From Batillaria attramentaria (Eukaryota; Mollusca; Gastropoda; Batillariidae), in contig JACVVK020000018.1 in the NCBI GenBank assembly GCA_018292915.2, positions 2,190,001-2,254,000 on the forward strand: a DNA stretch of 64,000 nucleotides, written 5' to 3'. Shown one piece after another: positions 12,851 through 25,735 of this stretch (position 1 is its first letter; every line of letters starts with the position of its first letter). A program made the position numbers and the translations under genes. A model generated the notes under the pieces. That model made no database searches, was not told where the DNA came from, and saw only the letters and a program-made list of their open reading frames with translations.

Positions 12851-13180
12851 GTGTGAAGTACAAACTGCAACGCATCCATTACGAAACTTAAGGATCCGAA
12901 CGAGATAGAAAGATGCCCAGTTTCCAACACCAAAATCTCCCTTTTGCGCCCACATGGATCGGTTGTTGTATCCGTGTGTAGATCCGGTCTACAGAGACTC
13001 CAGAACTACTCACTCAAGGCAAGGATGTTTTCCCAGGCTGTGGACTTATTCTGGCTGAAATAATGCAGGTGCATGTACGTGGGTGTCAAAGGAACTCCTC
13101 GGTACGAATGACTGCAGGGCACTTACAGCCTTTAGCTGCATTGACACTTACTGGACGTATGGCTGCTCCAGCTTACCGTA

Positions 13181-13517
13181 GACCTTAACCCTAACCCTAA
13201 CCCATCCAGTGAAAAACTTCTCAAACTTTCTAAGAGAAATTTGAAATCCTTTTGCGGACGTTGTTTCCGGTTTAACACCCAAACAGTCTGGAACTCGCTG
13301 CCAGCTACCGTGAGACAGCAACTTACTCCGTCATATTTCAAATCAGAGCTTAAAACGTATTTGTTTTAACTTGCCTTCTACTGCGTAGTGCCTGGTGTTT
13401 TAGGATGTGCTCTATGTGTGTTTGAGTGCATGATGTGTGAATACATGATGAGTTCATGTATTTTCAAGAATTGTGCTGTATAAATGGGATTTATTATTAT
13501 TATTATTATTATTATTA
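13181..13517 (+). mobile_element. 3' end of a CR1/L2-type LINE
   Basis: The plus strand encodes the last residues of a reverse transcriptase. TVWNSLPATVRQQ is followed by FKSELKTYLF and a stop at about 13368. This WNSLP...FK..LKTYLF ending is typical of CR1/L2/Rex-type elements. A 3' UTR of about 110 bp leads to a (TTA)n tail at 13491-13516. The rest of the element is missing. A short telomere-like run (CCCTAACCCTAACCC) lies at 13187-13202, upstream of the coding part. Confidence 0.75.
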
Positions 13518-13784
13518 GACCCGGGGTACTATGGTTTGCGTGCACGCACAAAGCGTCCCTGGTCAATGTAGCTTAAGTTCAGCTGTGAGCTGAAAGCGCC
13601 CCGGACTGAGTAGTGGTGATGGGGAGATGATCTCGCGTGTTACACCGGCTGATACGCACTGCACATACCGACCACCCGGTAGCCATGCCCACAGAGGTTG
13701 CTTCGTGTGAATACAGATAATGGTAGTTATAACGTATTGCGTGGTTTGCCTTGCAGCTGGTGACCGGACTCGGAGCAGCAAACC

Positions 13785-14383
13785 ATGGACGGGGAACTGT
13801 CCACAACGGACGTCCCTCAGGATGTGGTTCCACCTCCTCAACCAATCGGCATCTACGGCTGGAGGAAGCGCTGCCTGTATAGTTTTGTGGTGCTGCTGAT
13901 GGTGATTGTCGTCATTAACCTGGCGCTCACTGTCTGGATTCTCAGGGTGCTTGACTTCTCTATTGTAAGTATCAACTACGGACTTCAACATAAGTCAAGG
14001 ACCACTTGCAAATTTGGCTAAAATTCCTGGAAGATGTCCGTGCAGCACATGGTGGTTTTTCAGCTTCAGCAAGCTTTGCAGGATGCATTGTTAACCCTTT
14101 AACACTTTCACAGCAAAAAATTTGGAAAGATTCCTTGATCTCTATTTTTTGTGAATTCTTAAAAAATTAGACCTGTCTGTCAAGGTGGTCCTTGACTTAT
14201 GTTGAAGTCTGTATCAAGACACAGTTCTTTCAGTGTTGTCCAGCGCAGCAATACTCCATGCAAACAATTTATGCTTGTTGTGCTTAGAAAAACAGCAGAA
14301 AAGAAAACGCTTAGAAGTTGGAGTGTATAGGTTTTTATTTTCATATCTTTCCTGATTTCTTTGCTGCTTGCTACAAGGGGTGT

Positions 14384-14446
<63 letters not shown>

Positions 14447-17400
14447 CAAGAACACGGCCCCTTTCAGAACACCGCAGGCCATATTTCTTGTTTGTTCATT
14501 GAAGATGAAGTTGGCAGGAGAGAAGCAGGGAGTGTGCACAGCACAACGGTTGCCTGGTTTCTGAAACTGTCACAATGTCAGTCATGGTTACATTACATAT
14601 GTGGCAAAATGTTGGGGGGGAGGGCATGTTGAGTGCATTACAGCATGTGCTGCAATGATTAGATGCAGAAACAACAGCTTCCATACATTCGTGGAAGGCT
14701 GTTACACGGTGCAGAACGCAGTGACCCCACAACAGTGGTATTCATTGCACTCCTAGCATAAAACTGTTTTTTGTTGTTGTTTTTTTTTTTAGGTACTTTA
14801 GGTTGTCGTTTGCTACCTCGAAGTCAAAGGTCACACACACACACAACGGCACACACACGCGCGCTCTCTCTCTCTCTCTGTCATACGCACGCACGCACGC
14901 AGACAGGCACACTCTATCACACACGCACGCGCACACACATACACACACACACAGAGCCTACCAAGCACACACATTTTGGGGAGATAAGGAGAGGGCTTGG
15001 AGAGGGAAGAGTGGGTGGGACACAGGAAGCTGATGATGTGTGATGACTGAAAACAGGCGTTGGTGTAATTATATGGTAATACCGTGTAGCCGTCAAGCTC
15101 ATCATTTCTCCTTCGTACCGTTTCGCTCACCGCCATCACACAGACCCTGGTTTACTGCCGAACCTCAGACATCACACATCTGCCTCTGCCCTCCATTAAG
15201 GCCTGAGGGAAGGAGAAAAGCTTTACAGGGTTGGGCGTCGAGTACTAGCGCTCCGCTAAACACCTGTATCATGTCTGTTTAGAGATCAGTTTTGACTTTT
15301 TTTGGTTTGTTTTCATTTCATTTTGTTGTGTGTGTGTGTATGTGTGCGTGCGTGTGTGTGTGTGTGTTAGAGAGAGAGAGAGAGAGACAGAGAGAGAATG
15401 GCTGCCATAGTTCCTGAAAAAATGAGTCCGGTGATGTGCAGTCTTGCATGTTTGCAACACACCTGCACATGTTATGACCTCATAGTATTGACTACATTTT
15501 TTATTTCCATAGCATAAATATCGCAAGTACGCTATTATGCATGTCTTGTGTCATGTCAAATGACAACAGGCGTGGTGATTAATACTTTGTTATCTTGCAG
15601 GATGGAATGGGCAAGTTAAGAATTGTTCCAAAGGGAATCCGTCTGGAAGGAGAGGCAGAGTTTGTCAGACCACTCTACGTGCAGGAACTCCGAGCGGAGG
15701 ATGTAGGTTGTCGTCATTATCTCCTTCTTTTAGATAACCGGGAGCTGCTGTTGCAACCAGAATAGGTTCAGCAGTGTACACTGTGACAGTGTTGCATGTT
15801 TGACACTGCATTTGTTTTCTTCACTGATAATTAAGAAGTCTGTGTATGTTACCCCAGTACCTCAGTGATAGGACAAAAAGAGCTTGAAAACAATTTATGG
15901 ATTTCTTCAGATCTTTAGGAATTCTAGAGATTGTATAAAAGCCCTAAGTTAAATAGCAAGTGAGTGACTTATTCCCCCCCCCCCCCCAAAAAAAAAAAAA
16001 AGAAAAAAAAAGAAAAGAAAGGAAGCACTACTTTCTCTAATTTACTGTAACATACACAGATACAGCTCATCTTTCACCAGTCAAACACACTCACTGGCTG
16101 TAAAAGAAACTGAGCAAGGTGGGGACCCATATAATTATGTGTGTCCATAATGTTCATGGAATGACGATTGTTGGTGAATGATGTGCTTTCGTGACTGTTC
16201 GTGTATTTCTCTGTCTGCAACCTTTCTTTGTTTGCAGGGTCAGGTGATGTACTTGGAGTCGGCTAAAGATATCAAACTGCAGGCTCGTTCAAAAGATAAC
16301 AAAAGTGGGGGCAGCTTAGTTTTAGGTGAGATTTGTTGTCGGTGTAAGTAAAACTTGCAATGCTCCGTTCGTTGTATTTCCAATGTCCTCTGCAAAAGCT
16401 GAGTTTTTATGGATTAACATGCGTGTTAGTGCTATCATGAAGGACACATGATACTGCACATAATGTGTATACTACCGGTATATGTACATGTACTTGCCTC
16501 ACAGTTGTGACTGCAGTTAATTCTTCAGTGACTTTTCATTTGTATTTGCAGTTACATTTAAATTTTTAATCAGAAGCTGAAGTACATGTGCCTCTGTGTA
16601 ATGGCACATGTTGCACATGTACTGGAAGCAACGTGATTTTATTTATCAGTCACCAAAATATTATTTTCACCAGTTTCTAATTTCATGTATCTTTGAATTA
16701 TTATGGTAGATGTAGGTAGAAGAATCCCTACACGGTCCACCCCTTGTCGTGGGGTAGTGGCTTGTGTACCTCAATGACCCAGAGAACTATGCCAGCGGGA
16801 GCACATGCTCCTGGCAGGGTCACCCAAGCTGGACAGGTCGAACGGTAGAGGTCAGACGAATGTGGACCACCTCTCCTAGAGGCTAAACGGGTTTGCGTAT
16901 GGTTAACAGCCCTACTTGTAAAAAACATCGTTACAGAAGCATACAACAACAAACCAAGACATTCACCTGGACAGAGTGTGACGGCGGAGGGTTGTCGATG
17001 GCCTATGCTTTACTTGGAGCCAGGGGCCTAAGGAAGGACGGTAGAAGAATATTATCAACACCATTGTTGAACACGTACCCTTATTTCTGTGACAGGGAAC
17101 AACAAACTACAGGCAGCTTGTCAAGAGTTTGAGGTGGTGGACAGTGAAGGAAACATCCGCTTGTCTGTAAAAGAGGACGAGATGACCATGGGTCCTGATG
17201 ACATGAATTATTTAGGTACATGTATAAACAGAGCTGACTTACTGGTTCGACAAATACCCATGTAACTTTGACTGTTTGAAGATATTCCCAGAATATTTAC
17301 AGACCACTAGCTTTAGTATGTTTCACATCTTGGTACAGGTCGTGTTCTGCAAGATCTGTTAATTATTTTGACTCCACGTGGCCATTTTTCGGGCACAGTG

Positions 17401-19414
17401 AAGCGATGTATGTTGAAAGTTAAATACAGGGGAAAGGTAAGAACACTGTACATGAACTCTTACAATGGTAAGGATAATTTCAAGTGCTTCCCTGTCATTT
17501 TTAACAATTTCTTCATTGTTCTCAGTGCCATGAACCTGTCTTTTGTTTCAGGAAAGGCTATATTTGAAGGTTCAGTTCAGACACCTACACTTTGTGGGCC
17601 TAACATGACCTCTCTCAAGTAAGTATGTATACATGTCATTTAGTCATGTGAACAGTGTTCAAGTTGCACTGTAACATGTAGCAAGTTACACTTTATTCGT
17701 CTCTCAAGACGAAGTTGACGAATCCTCTCAGCAAGCACCAGGCCAAAGCTCTGCCCATTGTAGTCGTTTCGCCTGACTGACTACAAGAAGGTCATCATGT
17801 GTTGCTATTGTCAGGATGTGGTGTATGGCCGTTGAGGCGCTGCAAAGCATCCCATGCAATCAGTCAACCATCCGCGCATACTCACGCACTCACACCAAGC
17901 AGGAACCGAACACAAACGATGACATGCAGTTACCAGTCAGGAGAACTGAAGGGTTAGTTCCAGGATGCTGAAGTTTACTCCAGTCAGTGAAACACACACA
18001 CACAAACATGCACTTGCTCATCCATTCGCCATTCTCTCGCACACTACTACGTCAATCATTGTCATGGTCACCGTATCTTGGTGACCATGAGCCAATGACA
18101 CCACCATTTACTCTGCCGTGTATTGGCAAAACACAGTACGTCCATGACGTCATTGTATGGAAAAATGGCTGATTTCAAGGTGAAAGACATTGACTTAATG
18201 GTCTTTTTCCTCAAATGACGTAAAAGGACTTACTGCTTTCTTTCCTTGTTCCAGTCATATCAGTCTACATGTGTTTCCCTCGTTGTAGTGTCCGGCAAAA
18301 AGTTTGCCAGACCATGCCACGTGTTGTGCTCATTATGCCACGTGTTGTGCTCATTATGCCACGTGACGCGATTGGCTGAATTCTGGGGTCTCCGCCCTTT
18401 TGACTGACAGGAGTTGGGTCGTCCATTGCCATGTCTTCTCAGACATGATAAGACAATAAAATTACGAACAGTGAGCAGGAAATTTGCCTGACGTACTTTG
18501 TATCCAGGAGAAGAGTGAGTTTTGTGTGTGTTAAGAACGTCTTTGTGGAGGCTATAGAAATAAAACTGATGTTTGTGGCAGATTGACGTCGGAGACAAGT
18601 AGAGTAGAAATAGCAGGAGCGGGCGGTGTGTCTGTGATGGCCACAGCAGGAGATGTGAAGCTGACCAGTGCAGACAATGTTCGCATCCAGTCAAAGGGAG
18701 GATCTGTAAGGACATGTAGTAGTCATGGGCATGTGTATGAATATCAAATGTTTTTTCTTCTGCCATGGGTATAGTAGCAATACCTACAGATTGCAAAAAA
18801 ACAAACAAAAAAAAAAACAGACCAAAATCTATCACTGTATTGCATGGTTCAAATTTTACATTATGATCTTACTTTTTTCTTAGTATAGGGAGCAGAGCGA
18901 CTGCATGTCTAAAGACAATTTTCTGTTTTAAAATGTATTTTAGAACAGATAAAGTATTTTTGAATTGAATTTGAATTTGAAATCTTGTCATACTTCATCT
19001 TCGGATTTTCCTCTTTGTTTTGACTACCTGGATGAGCTGGTTGATAAACACTATGAGCTGTACAGTATTCTACATGTAGTTCCAATGACTGATCTTTCTT
19101 CGACACATTTTGAAAATGGAAAAACAAAAATCGCGCATGTAACTTTCAGTTTACAGATACTGCTAGAATTACAAATTCATGTACCTTTGACTGTTCGGAG
19201 ATATTCCTAGAATTACAAACTCAAATTTTGTGTGCAGATATTCCTAGAATCAGACGACATATTCATGAAGAACATTGTTGTGAGTGAACCAAAGGGTGGA
19301 GGCCAGAGTTACCCGGATGTGTACCAGTTGTGTATGTGTGCCAATGGACGTGTATTTCTTGGCGCGGCCAGCGGGGACTGTCGTGCATCCAGCCAAATTT
19401 GTGGCAACTCCTAG
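13785..19414 (+). CDS. SGCD/SGCG-like: Gamma/delta/zeta-type sarcoglycan
   Basis: This is a type II membrane glycoprotein of the sarcoglycan subcomplex of the dystrophin-glycoprotein complex, which links cytoskeleton to extracellular matrix, mainly in muscle. Coding exons are 13785-13964, 15601-15702, 16238-16325, 17096-17215, 17552-17618, 18582-18705 and 19238-19414. They total 858 nt, or 285 aa, close to the usual 289-291, and phases close throughout. The short cytosolic tail ends in [12 protein letters not shown], a family hallmark, followed by one transmembrane helix at about residues 31-53. The extracellular part starts DGMGKLRI and has the beta-helical repeats of the family ([24 protein letters not shown]). 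The C-terminal cysteine cluster [11 protein letters not shown]...C...C ends the protein. The first coding exon follows an acceptor at 13756, so a 5' non-coding exon lies upstream. It predates or lies outside the vertebrate gamma/delta/zeta split. All introns are GT-AG. Confidence 0.95.
13969..14217. mobile_element. Foldback/MITE-like element next to a splice donor
   Basis: A perfect 25 bp inverted repeat begins GACTTCAACATAAGTCAAGG at 13981-14005, with its partner at 14185-14209. GTATCAA flanks the pair as a direct repeat (13969-13975 and 14211-14217), which looks like a target duplication. The element starts immediately after the donor of sarcoglycan intron 1 (13965). No coding capacity. Confidence 0.65.
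14386..14443. repeat. (TC)n(AC)n compound microsatellite
   Basis: A TC array joins an AC array in sarcoglycan intron 1. Confidence 0.95.
14831..14955. repeat. Compound CA/CG/TC microsatellite
   Basis: Interrupted ACAC, GCGC, TCTC and GCACGCAC stretches in sarcoglycan intron 1. Confidence 0.9.
15326..15400. repeat. (GT)n(GA)n compound microsatellite
   Basis: A GT-rich array followed by a GA array, about 200 bp upstream of sarcoglycan coding exon 2. Confidence 0.9.
16353..16474. repeat. Dispersed unclassified repeat, copy 1
   Basis: This roughly 122 bp segment in sarcoglycan intron 3 (ACTTGCAATGCTCCG ... ACATAATGTGTATACTAC) is nearly identical to 31275-31403. The second copy lies inside a different transposon-like element. 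No family is recognised. Confidence 0.7.
16727..17045 (+). mobile_element. Short non-autonomous relative of the RTE-like LINE
   Basis: The 3' part (about 16970-17038) matches the last roughly 65 bp of the RTE-like ORF and its end at 62141-62220: AGGGTTGTCGATGGCCTATG, then TGGAGCCAGGGGCCTAAG. The upstream part (TCCACCCCTTGTCGTGGGG ...) is not in the visible LINE and may be its 5' end, giving an internally deleted element. It ends about 50 bp before the acceptor of sarcoglycan coding exon 4. Confidence 0.7.
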
Positions 19415-21560
19415 TGCTTCAGTGCCCGTGTTTCCATTCCATGCTGAGTAAAGGCCAGGTTTCAAGCGTACTGCCATCAGGAGGTTGAGACAAGACATCA
19501 CTATGCAAATCTACATGGTGCTGCTGTTCGTTGGAAAGAGACATAGATGGTGCTGCTGGTAGCTGGAAAGAGAGGCTGATGTGAAATTCACGGTCACCTG
19601 TCAAAAAGGATCAGATTTTACTCTGAATGTTTACCGTGCTATGAAGGATGTGATTGATAGCAGTATTCACCGGCAGCATGAACTGTGTTTTAAAACAGTG
19701 TCTTCCTGCAAGCCAAGTGGTATGAGAGATATGTGATTTACACATGAGAACAGAATATAGCAAGCCGATGTTTACCCCAGGTGATGCGACTTCCAAAAGG
19801 TCGCATCCGTTCTGGCAACTCTTCCAGTGTAAACGTAAATGTATGTAAATATCATACAGGGTGTGCACATGACAGCCTGACTTAAGAATGTCCGTGAAGT
19901 ACATCTACAGGCTTTCACTGAGGCTTTGTACTTCCCTGATACAGCAAAGACAAATCACGCCCACAGAGAGATTTCAAATATTTGCCCACTGCTATGTGGT
20001 GAGTAACGCTCACTTTTGCCTTCACACTTTAACAGACGCTTCTTCACCACACTGATGTGACAAGTGTTTGCCTTGACATGGACACAGACATCTAACTGCA
20101 GACATCACAAGTATTTGCCTGTGTTGCCTTGACATGGACACAGACATCTAACTGCAGACATCACAAGTGTTTGCCTGTGTTGCTTTGATATGGACACAGA
20201 CATCAATCAGCAGACATCACAAGTGTTTGCCTGTGTTGCCTTGACATGGACACAGACATCTAACTGCAGACATCACAAGTGTTTGCCTGTGTTGCCTCAC
20301 AAGTGTTTCCCTGTGTTGCCTGACATGGACACAGACATCAATCAGCAGACATCACAAGTGTTTGCCTGTGTTGCCTTGACATGGACACAGACATCTAACT
20401 GCAGACATCACAAGTGTTTGCCTGTGTTGCCTCACAAGTGTTTGCCTGTGTTGCCTGACATGGACACAGACATCAATCAGCAGACATCACAAGTATTTGC
20501 CTGTGTTGCTTTGACATGGACACAGACAACAGTCAGCAGACATCGCATGTGTTTGCCTGTATCCCCTTGACATGGACACAGACATCAGTCGGCAGACAAC
20601 ACAAGTGTTTGCCTACGTTGCCTTGACATGGACAGAGACATCAGTCGGCAGACAACACGTGTTTGCCTACGTTGCCTTGACATGGACAGAGACATCAATC
20701 AGCAAACATCACGAGTGTTTGCCTGTGTTGCCTTAACATGGACAAAGACATAAATCAGCAGACATCACAAGCTCAGATGACGATGATTGTCTTATAAAAA
20801 AAACATGTATTTCTTCACGATGACTAGAGATGTTGAGAGCAGCATCCTATTCTCTTCACTATATTAAAAAAGGTGCAATGTACATTTTTTTCCGGGTCAA
20901 TCTTATCATAATGTAGATAAATACACATATTAAATTTATACTATATCAAAGTTGCAGCTCTCAAGTGTTGTGTGACTGACCTTGTGAGAAAAATTTTTTT
21001 TTTCTTTGAGGGCAAATTCCTGCAGCCTCATACACAGAGCATCACGTCAGTACATGTACTGTGATGTGTAACAGAATAATTATCACACAGACTGGTTACA
21101 CTGGACACGGTTGTTAAATGTACACAGGCACTGAAGTGCCTTAGTGTGACGAGCCACTGTAACCTCAAAGTTGACCCCATAATTGACATTATTAGTATAT
21201 GGTGGTACAAGTAATTCTTACTGCCACTTCACAGTTTTCGTTTTCCAGCTGATTCTGTGTTCACTGGCACCCACTGCATATCACACTTAGCGCAGAGCTA
21301 CATTTTCCCACAGACTGTGAGTCACTGGATCAAGACTGCAAGTATACTTGAAGGTTCAGTGTGTGAAAAAGTTGACCAGCTTAGACACACTCTAGCGATA
21401 CTGTAATGACAAAAATGTCCAGTTTTCTCACTACAGCAGACAGCACCTGGTTCTTGACAAGAGTGGCTCTTTCAGAAGGTCCAAGTAATACAGAGACACA
21501 TTCTGTTGGCATAAACACCGGCCATAATAAAATATTGCATTATACATAATTATATTCTAA
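19415..21560 (+). other. Probable 3' UTR / flank of the sarcoglycan gene
   Basis: No further coding exon is needed. A plus-strand AATAAA occurs at 21526-21531, about 2.1 kb past the stop, and is the best poly(A) signal seen by eye. If it is used, the 20044-20769 minisatellite would be transcribed in the 3' UTR. Between 20800 and 21500 I see only unassigned sequence. Confidence 0.35.
20044..20769. repeat. Minisatellite, about 55-60 bp unit
   Basis: About 12-13 tandem units are built on ACATGGACACAGACATC, GCAGACATCACAAGTGTTTG and CCTGTGTTGCC. Some units alternate AACTGCAGACATC with AATCAGCAGACATC, and some contain a duplicated CACAAGTGTTTGCCTGTG block. This suggests a higher-order unit near 20250-20460. 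A 126 aa ORF at 20190-20570 is only the translation of the array. Confidence 0.92.
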
Positions 21561-21721
21561 TCATCTCCCACACTTCAGGTCACCACATGAGATCAGCAGT
21601 CTTTTCAATACTGTTTTGTATACAGTTCATAGTTCTCTCTACCATCCCGAGAGCAGCGAGGACATGGCCAGAAGCTTGCATTACTCCAATGCAGAACACA
21701 CTACAGCAAAATCGCCTTCCT

Positions 21722-22070
21722 ACCCAGATTGGAATACACTCCCAGCCGTGACCCTGGAACCCTGCCGGACTGAAATACACTCCTATCTGGAACCCTGCAA
21801 GACTGGAATACACTCCCAGCTGGGACCCTTAGAACCCTGGGGGACTAGAATACACTCCTAGTTAGGACCCTAGAACCCTGGGGTCTGGAATACACTCCCA
21901 GCCGGGACCCTAGAGCCCTGGAATACACTCCCAGCCGGGACCCTGGAACCCTGGGGGACTGGAATACACTCCCAGCCGGGACCCTAGAGCCCTGGGGGAC
22001 TGGAATACACTCCCAGCCGGGACCCTAGAACCCTGGGGGACTGGAATACACTCACAGCCGGGACCCTAGA
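21722..22070. repeat. Minisatellite, about 42 bp unit
   Basis: About eight tandem units are based on GGAATACACTCCCAGCCGGG and ACCCTAGAACCCTGGGGGACT. The last four units are the most alike; unit length varies through loss of the GGGGGACT end. Confidence 0.92.
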
Positions 22071-22346
22071 ACATTTGTGGCTGTGGTGTCCTGCCTCCCT
22101 TAGCTGTTAAGGTAATTTTTTTTTTCACCCTTGACCGACCAAGTATGACACAAACCCTCAAAGCAGCAGAATCATCAACCCATTGACAGTGGCTGCCCAA
22201 AGGAAGAACTGTGTGTGTGTCAATTCTTCAAACGAACATTTCCCACTTAAGTTGTGTGCTCAGCAAGCACGAGTTGCAGCTTTGGTCTTCATGGTGTCAA
22301 AGCTGAAAGAATGAGACCACCTGTAGGTTAGGTCCATTGCTGTAGA

Positions 22347-22352
22347 TTTATT
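22347..22352 (-). promoter_or_regulatory. Candidate poly(A) signal of the KLHL8-like gene
   Basis: AATAAA on the minus strand, about 320 nt beyond the stop codon at 22673. Placement is by motif only. Confidence 0.4.
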
Positions 22353-22672
22353 CACAATTGCTGGCTTCAGTCTTCAGCTACTGTCCTTTGAGATTCTTCC
22401 CTCTTTCTTCTAGTGTCACATACGTACATTTACAACCACACATCCAGTTAAGTTTCCACGCACTGCTAAACATTACCCTGACCATACTGTTGCTACTGTT
22501 CACAACATCCCCATGAATATGATGTGTGGAGTTGCAGAATGTGTCGATCCTCATCTCCAGTTAGGTTTCAACATGCACTACACATAACCCTGACCCCAAC
22601 TGCTGGTACTGTTTGTGACATCACTGTGAATAAGATATGTGGCGATTGCAGTAGCGTCCCCAACTCCAGTCC

Positions 22673-25600
22673 TCACACACAGCGCAAGTGTTCCGCAGTG
22701 TTGCGTGCGGCGTGTCGTTTGATGAAGCGTGGCAGACAGTTACAGTACGCCACGCCCGCCCCTGCCCGCAGCTGCTGGATACTCATTGCCGACTCCCAAC
22801 TGTAAGAAACACAAAGAACATGACATGAACCACCTGTACAAGTTAACACCCACAAAGAACATGACATGAATGACCAGTACAATTTGCACTTGAAGTTTAC
22901 CTCAGCACCCAGCTACTCCACCAGGTGAGATCTGCTTCCTAAATCACTGAAGGTAATACCAAACGGACAAGAAAAATACTCATGCCAAAAATGTTTTTTG
23001 TTTTTTTTTAAATCAAAATTGCTGTACCTGTCACTTTCTGGATCATAGGTTTCCACTGAGTTGAGGTAGTTGAAGCTGTCGTGCCCCCCGACAGCGAACA
23101 GTCTGCGTCCCAGCATGCCGAGTCCCACACCGCCACGGCATGTGGTCATGTTGGCCACCAGCGTCCACTCGCCAGTCTTCGGGTCAAACCGCTCCACCGA
23201 GTCCAGTGGTGAGCAGTCGTCAAATCCTCCTGCAAGCCATCGCGTACAACTCTACAGTCATGCTGGTGTGCAATGGCTGTGTGGCAAGACACAGATGACA
23301 GGTGTGGTATCAAAATGGATGAAATCAACACCAGACTCTCACTTTCACACCACCTGCACAATAAGGGTATATTTACACTGTGTATCTTTGGGGAGTTTCT
23401 GCTACTTTGACACAAATACACTGTACCGCCTTGCAGCGTTATTTGCTGCTAGAAGCAGATATTTAAGAAGTCATGCTGAACAGAAGAAATGCCGACTGGC
23501 ATTGGGGAATTTTGGTGTGAATACATTTAGTATGAGATGACATACATTGTACACATCTGCACTACTCTCAAAATGGAGTTAAGCCAAAATTCCACGATAA
23601 CACTGAGCTGTGCCATACACTGAGCCATACCAACAACGTAGATGTATCCGTCCAGCACAGCACAGCCGGCACCAGCACGACGTTTGTGCATGGCCGCGAT
23701 CGGCGACCACTTGTTGAGGTAGGGGTCGTAACGCTCACATTTGTCCAAGGAACTCACACCATCATTTCCTCCAACAGCATACAGGAAACCCTATATACAA
23801 AATAAGTGACACCAAGTTGTGTGGTGTGGTATGCTGTGTAGTATGTGAGAATATGGCTACACAAAGAAAGACTTTAGCAACTGTCATTGGCAAAGAGGGA
23901 AATGTAATCTCCCCACATCACTGATGGAAATATGTGAACTTACTGTAGCAACAACCATGCAAGAACAGGAGGCGATAACACATGCAAATTCAAGCATAGC
24001 ATAATATAGCCAGTATTTGCAAACAACAATGAACCAGAAGGAAAGTACCGGGTAAGCCAAGGCAAGAAAAGACGTTGGACAGGGCAGGCTTGCTTTGATT
24101 TATTTTTAACGTTGGCTGTGATCCATGAAATTGATAGACTTGTACCAGTCAATACATAGCTAAAATAAAATGTCTGTCAAATGCGAATGATACGCATGGA
24201 CTGGTGTTTTGCAACAGTATACAGGCAAATTATTGCAAGAGAAACTATATGATGCAAGTGACAACACACAAAAGGTTTCTCATCTTTTACATAAATATGT
24301 ACGAAAACTAATGTGATAAAGCAAAAAGGAAAAGATGCCAGTTAAAACAGAACCATAGTACTACCTCCTTGTCTGCCTGATGCTGTAAAAATAGTGAAAA
24401 GTAAGAGTACCACGTAAAGTAATGTTAGTATGGACGTGCAAACAAAGAGACAAGTATCACTTTCAAACACATCTGTAATATTGCTTCTCAAAAACAAGAA
24501 TCAACACTGGTGAACGGCTGTTAGTGTGGACGATGACGTCTGATCAGTTCTACATGCAACATATCAGTCATTACTGCAACACAGTTTCATATATGTACCA
24601 TCCACCGCATCCTACCTTGAGAGCTGTCAGTCCCACCCCACCCCTTGGGGTCAACATGGACGCTACAAATGTCCACGTGTCTGTGGCTGGGTCATACCGC
24701 TCCACTGTGTTGAAGCATGTAGTGTCGTCCAAACCTCCAACAGCATAGATTGGTCCCCCCAGGCTGGCCAGTGCCAATCCTCGCCTGCAAACAGAACCAA
24801 CTACATGTACATCTAACTAAACATTGATTCACTGCAATACATGTACATCTTTCCCCAAGGAATAAATATGGTAAGATGGATCACTGATGGCAAGTGTGTC
24901 TGTGTGTTGACCACGGCAAAAGCCCACAGCTGCCTGCACTGAGGTCGGAGAGGTCAAAATGTGTGAGCGACGCTTGGAATGGTGACCACAACTGGTGAAA
25001 GCGTGTGTATCTGTTCCCCCCCAAAAGTTGTTACACAAGTGTGAATGAGGGTGGGTGGGTGGGTGTTTGGGAGTTTAACGTCCTTTTCCACCACATAGGG
25101 TGATATCAAAGACGGGGCAACGATGAAAAAGCCAGCACAAATATTTGGCCCCAGCCAGGATCGAACTCACGACCCGAGCATTAGAAGTCCAACGCTCTAC
25201 CATTCGGCCACCCCGGCTCCCCCAAGTGTGAATGAAGGCCAGGGCAAGACAAACTAAACTACAGAAGAGCCATACATAAAACTACAGTCAGTGACTGAAT
25301 TAGTTTCAAGAACCATCCAACAGTTACCTGAGAGTTCCCATGGGAGCGATGGAGCGCCACTTGTTGGATTTGGGATTGAACACCTCTCCACTGTTCAGAT
25401 GTTCGTTTCCATCATGGCCACCAACAGCGTACAGTAAACCTGAACAAGGTGAAAGGAGAGGAACAGGTCAGTTGTAATACATGTACATACATGTACCACA
25501 CTCTGATTAAAAGATAAACACATTAATCCAGACCTACTAACATATATGAATCTTATCATTAAAGAAACTCCATATGCTTGTGATTCACGTGAACGTGCGT

Positions 25601-25692
25601 GTTTTGTTCAGTTCGCGGCGCTTTGAGCCGGTTCATGAAATTGGGTAAAGCGCCTATACAATACTCATCATTATTATTATTATAATAGTGTT

Positions 25693-25735
<43 letters not shown>

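Noticed and set aside
13186..13202. Telomere-like CCCTAA repeats
   Set aside because: Only about three units, internal to the window; not a telomere. The same applies to the run at 36744-36775.
20190..20570. 126-codon frame with repeated peptide
   Set aside because: It is the translation of the 55-60 bp minisatellite.
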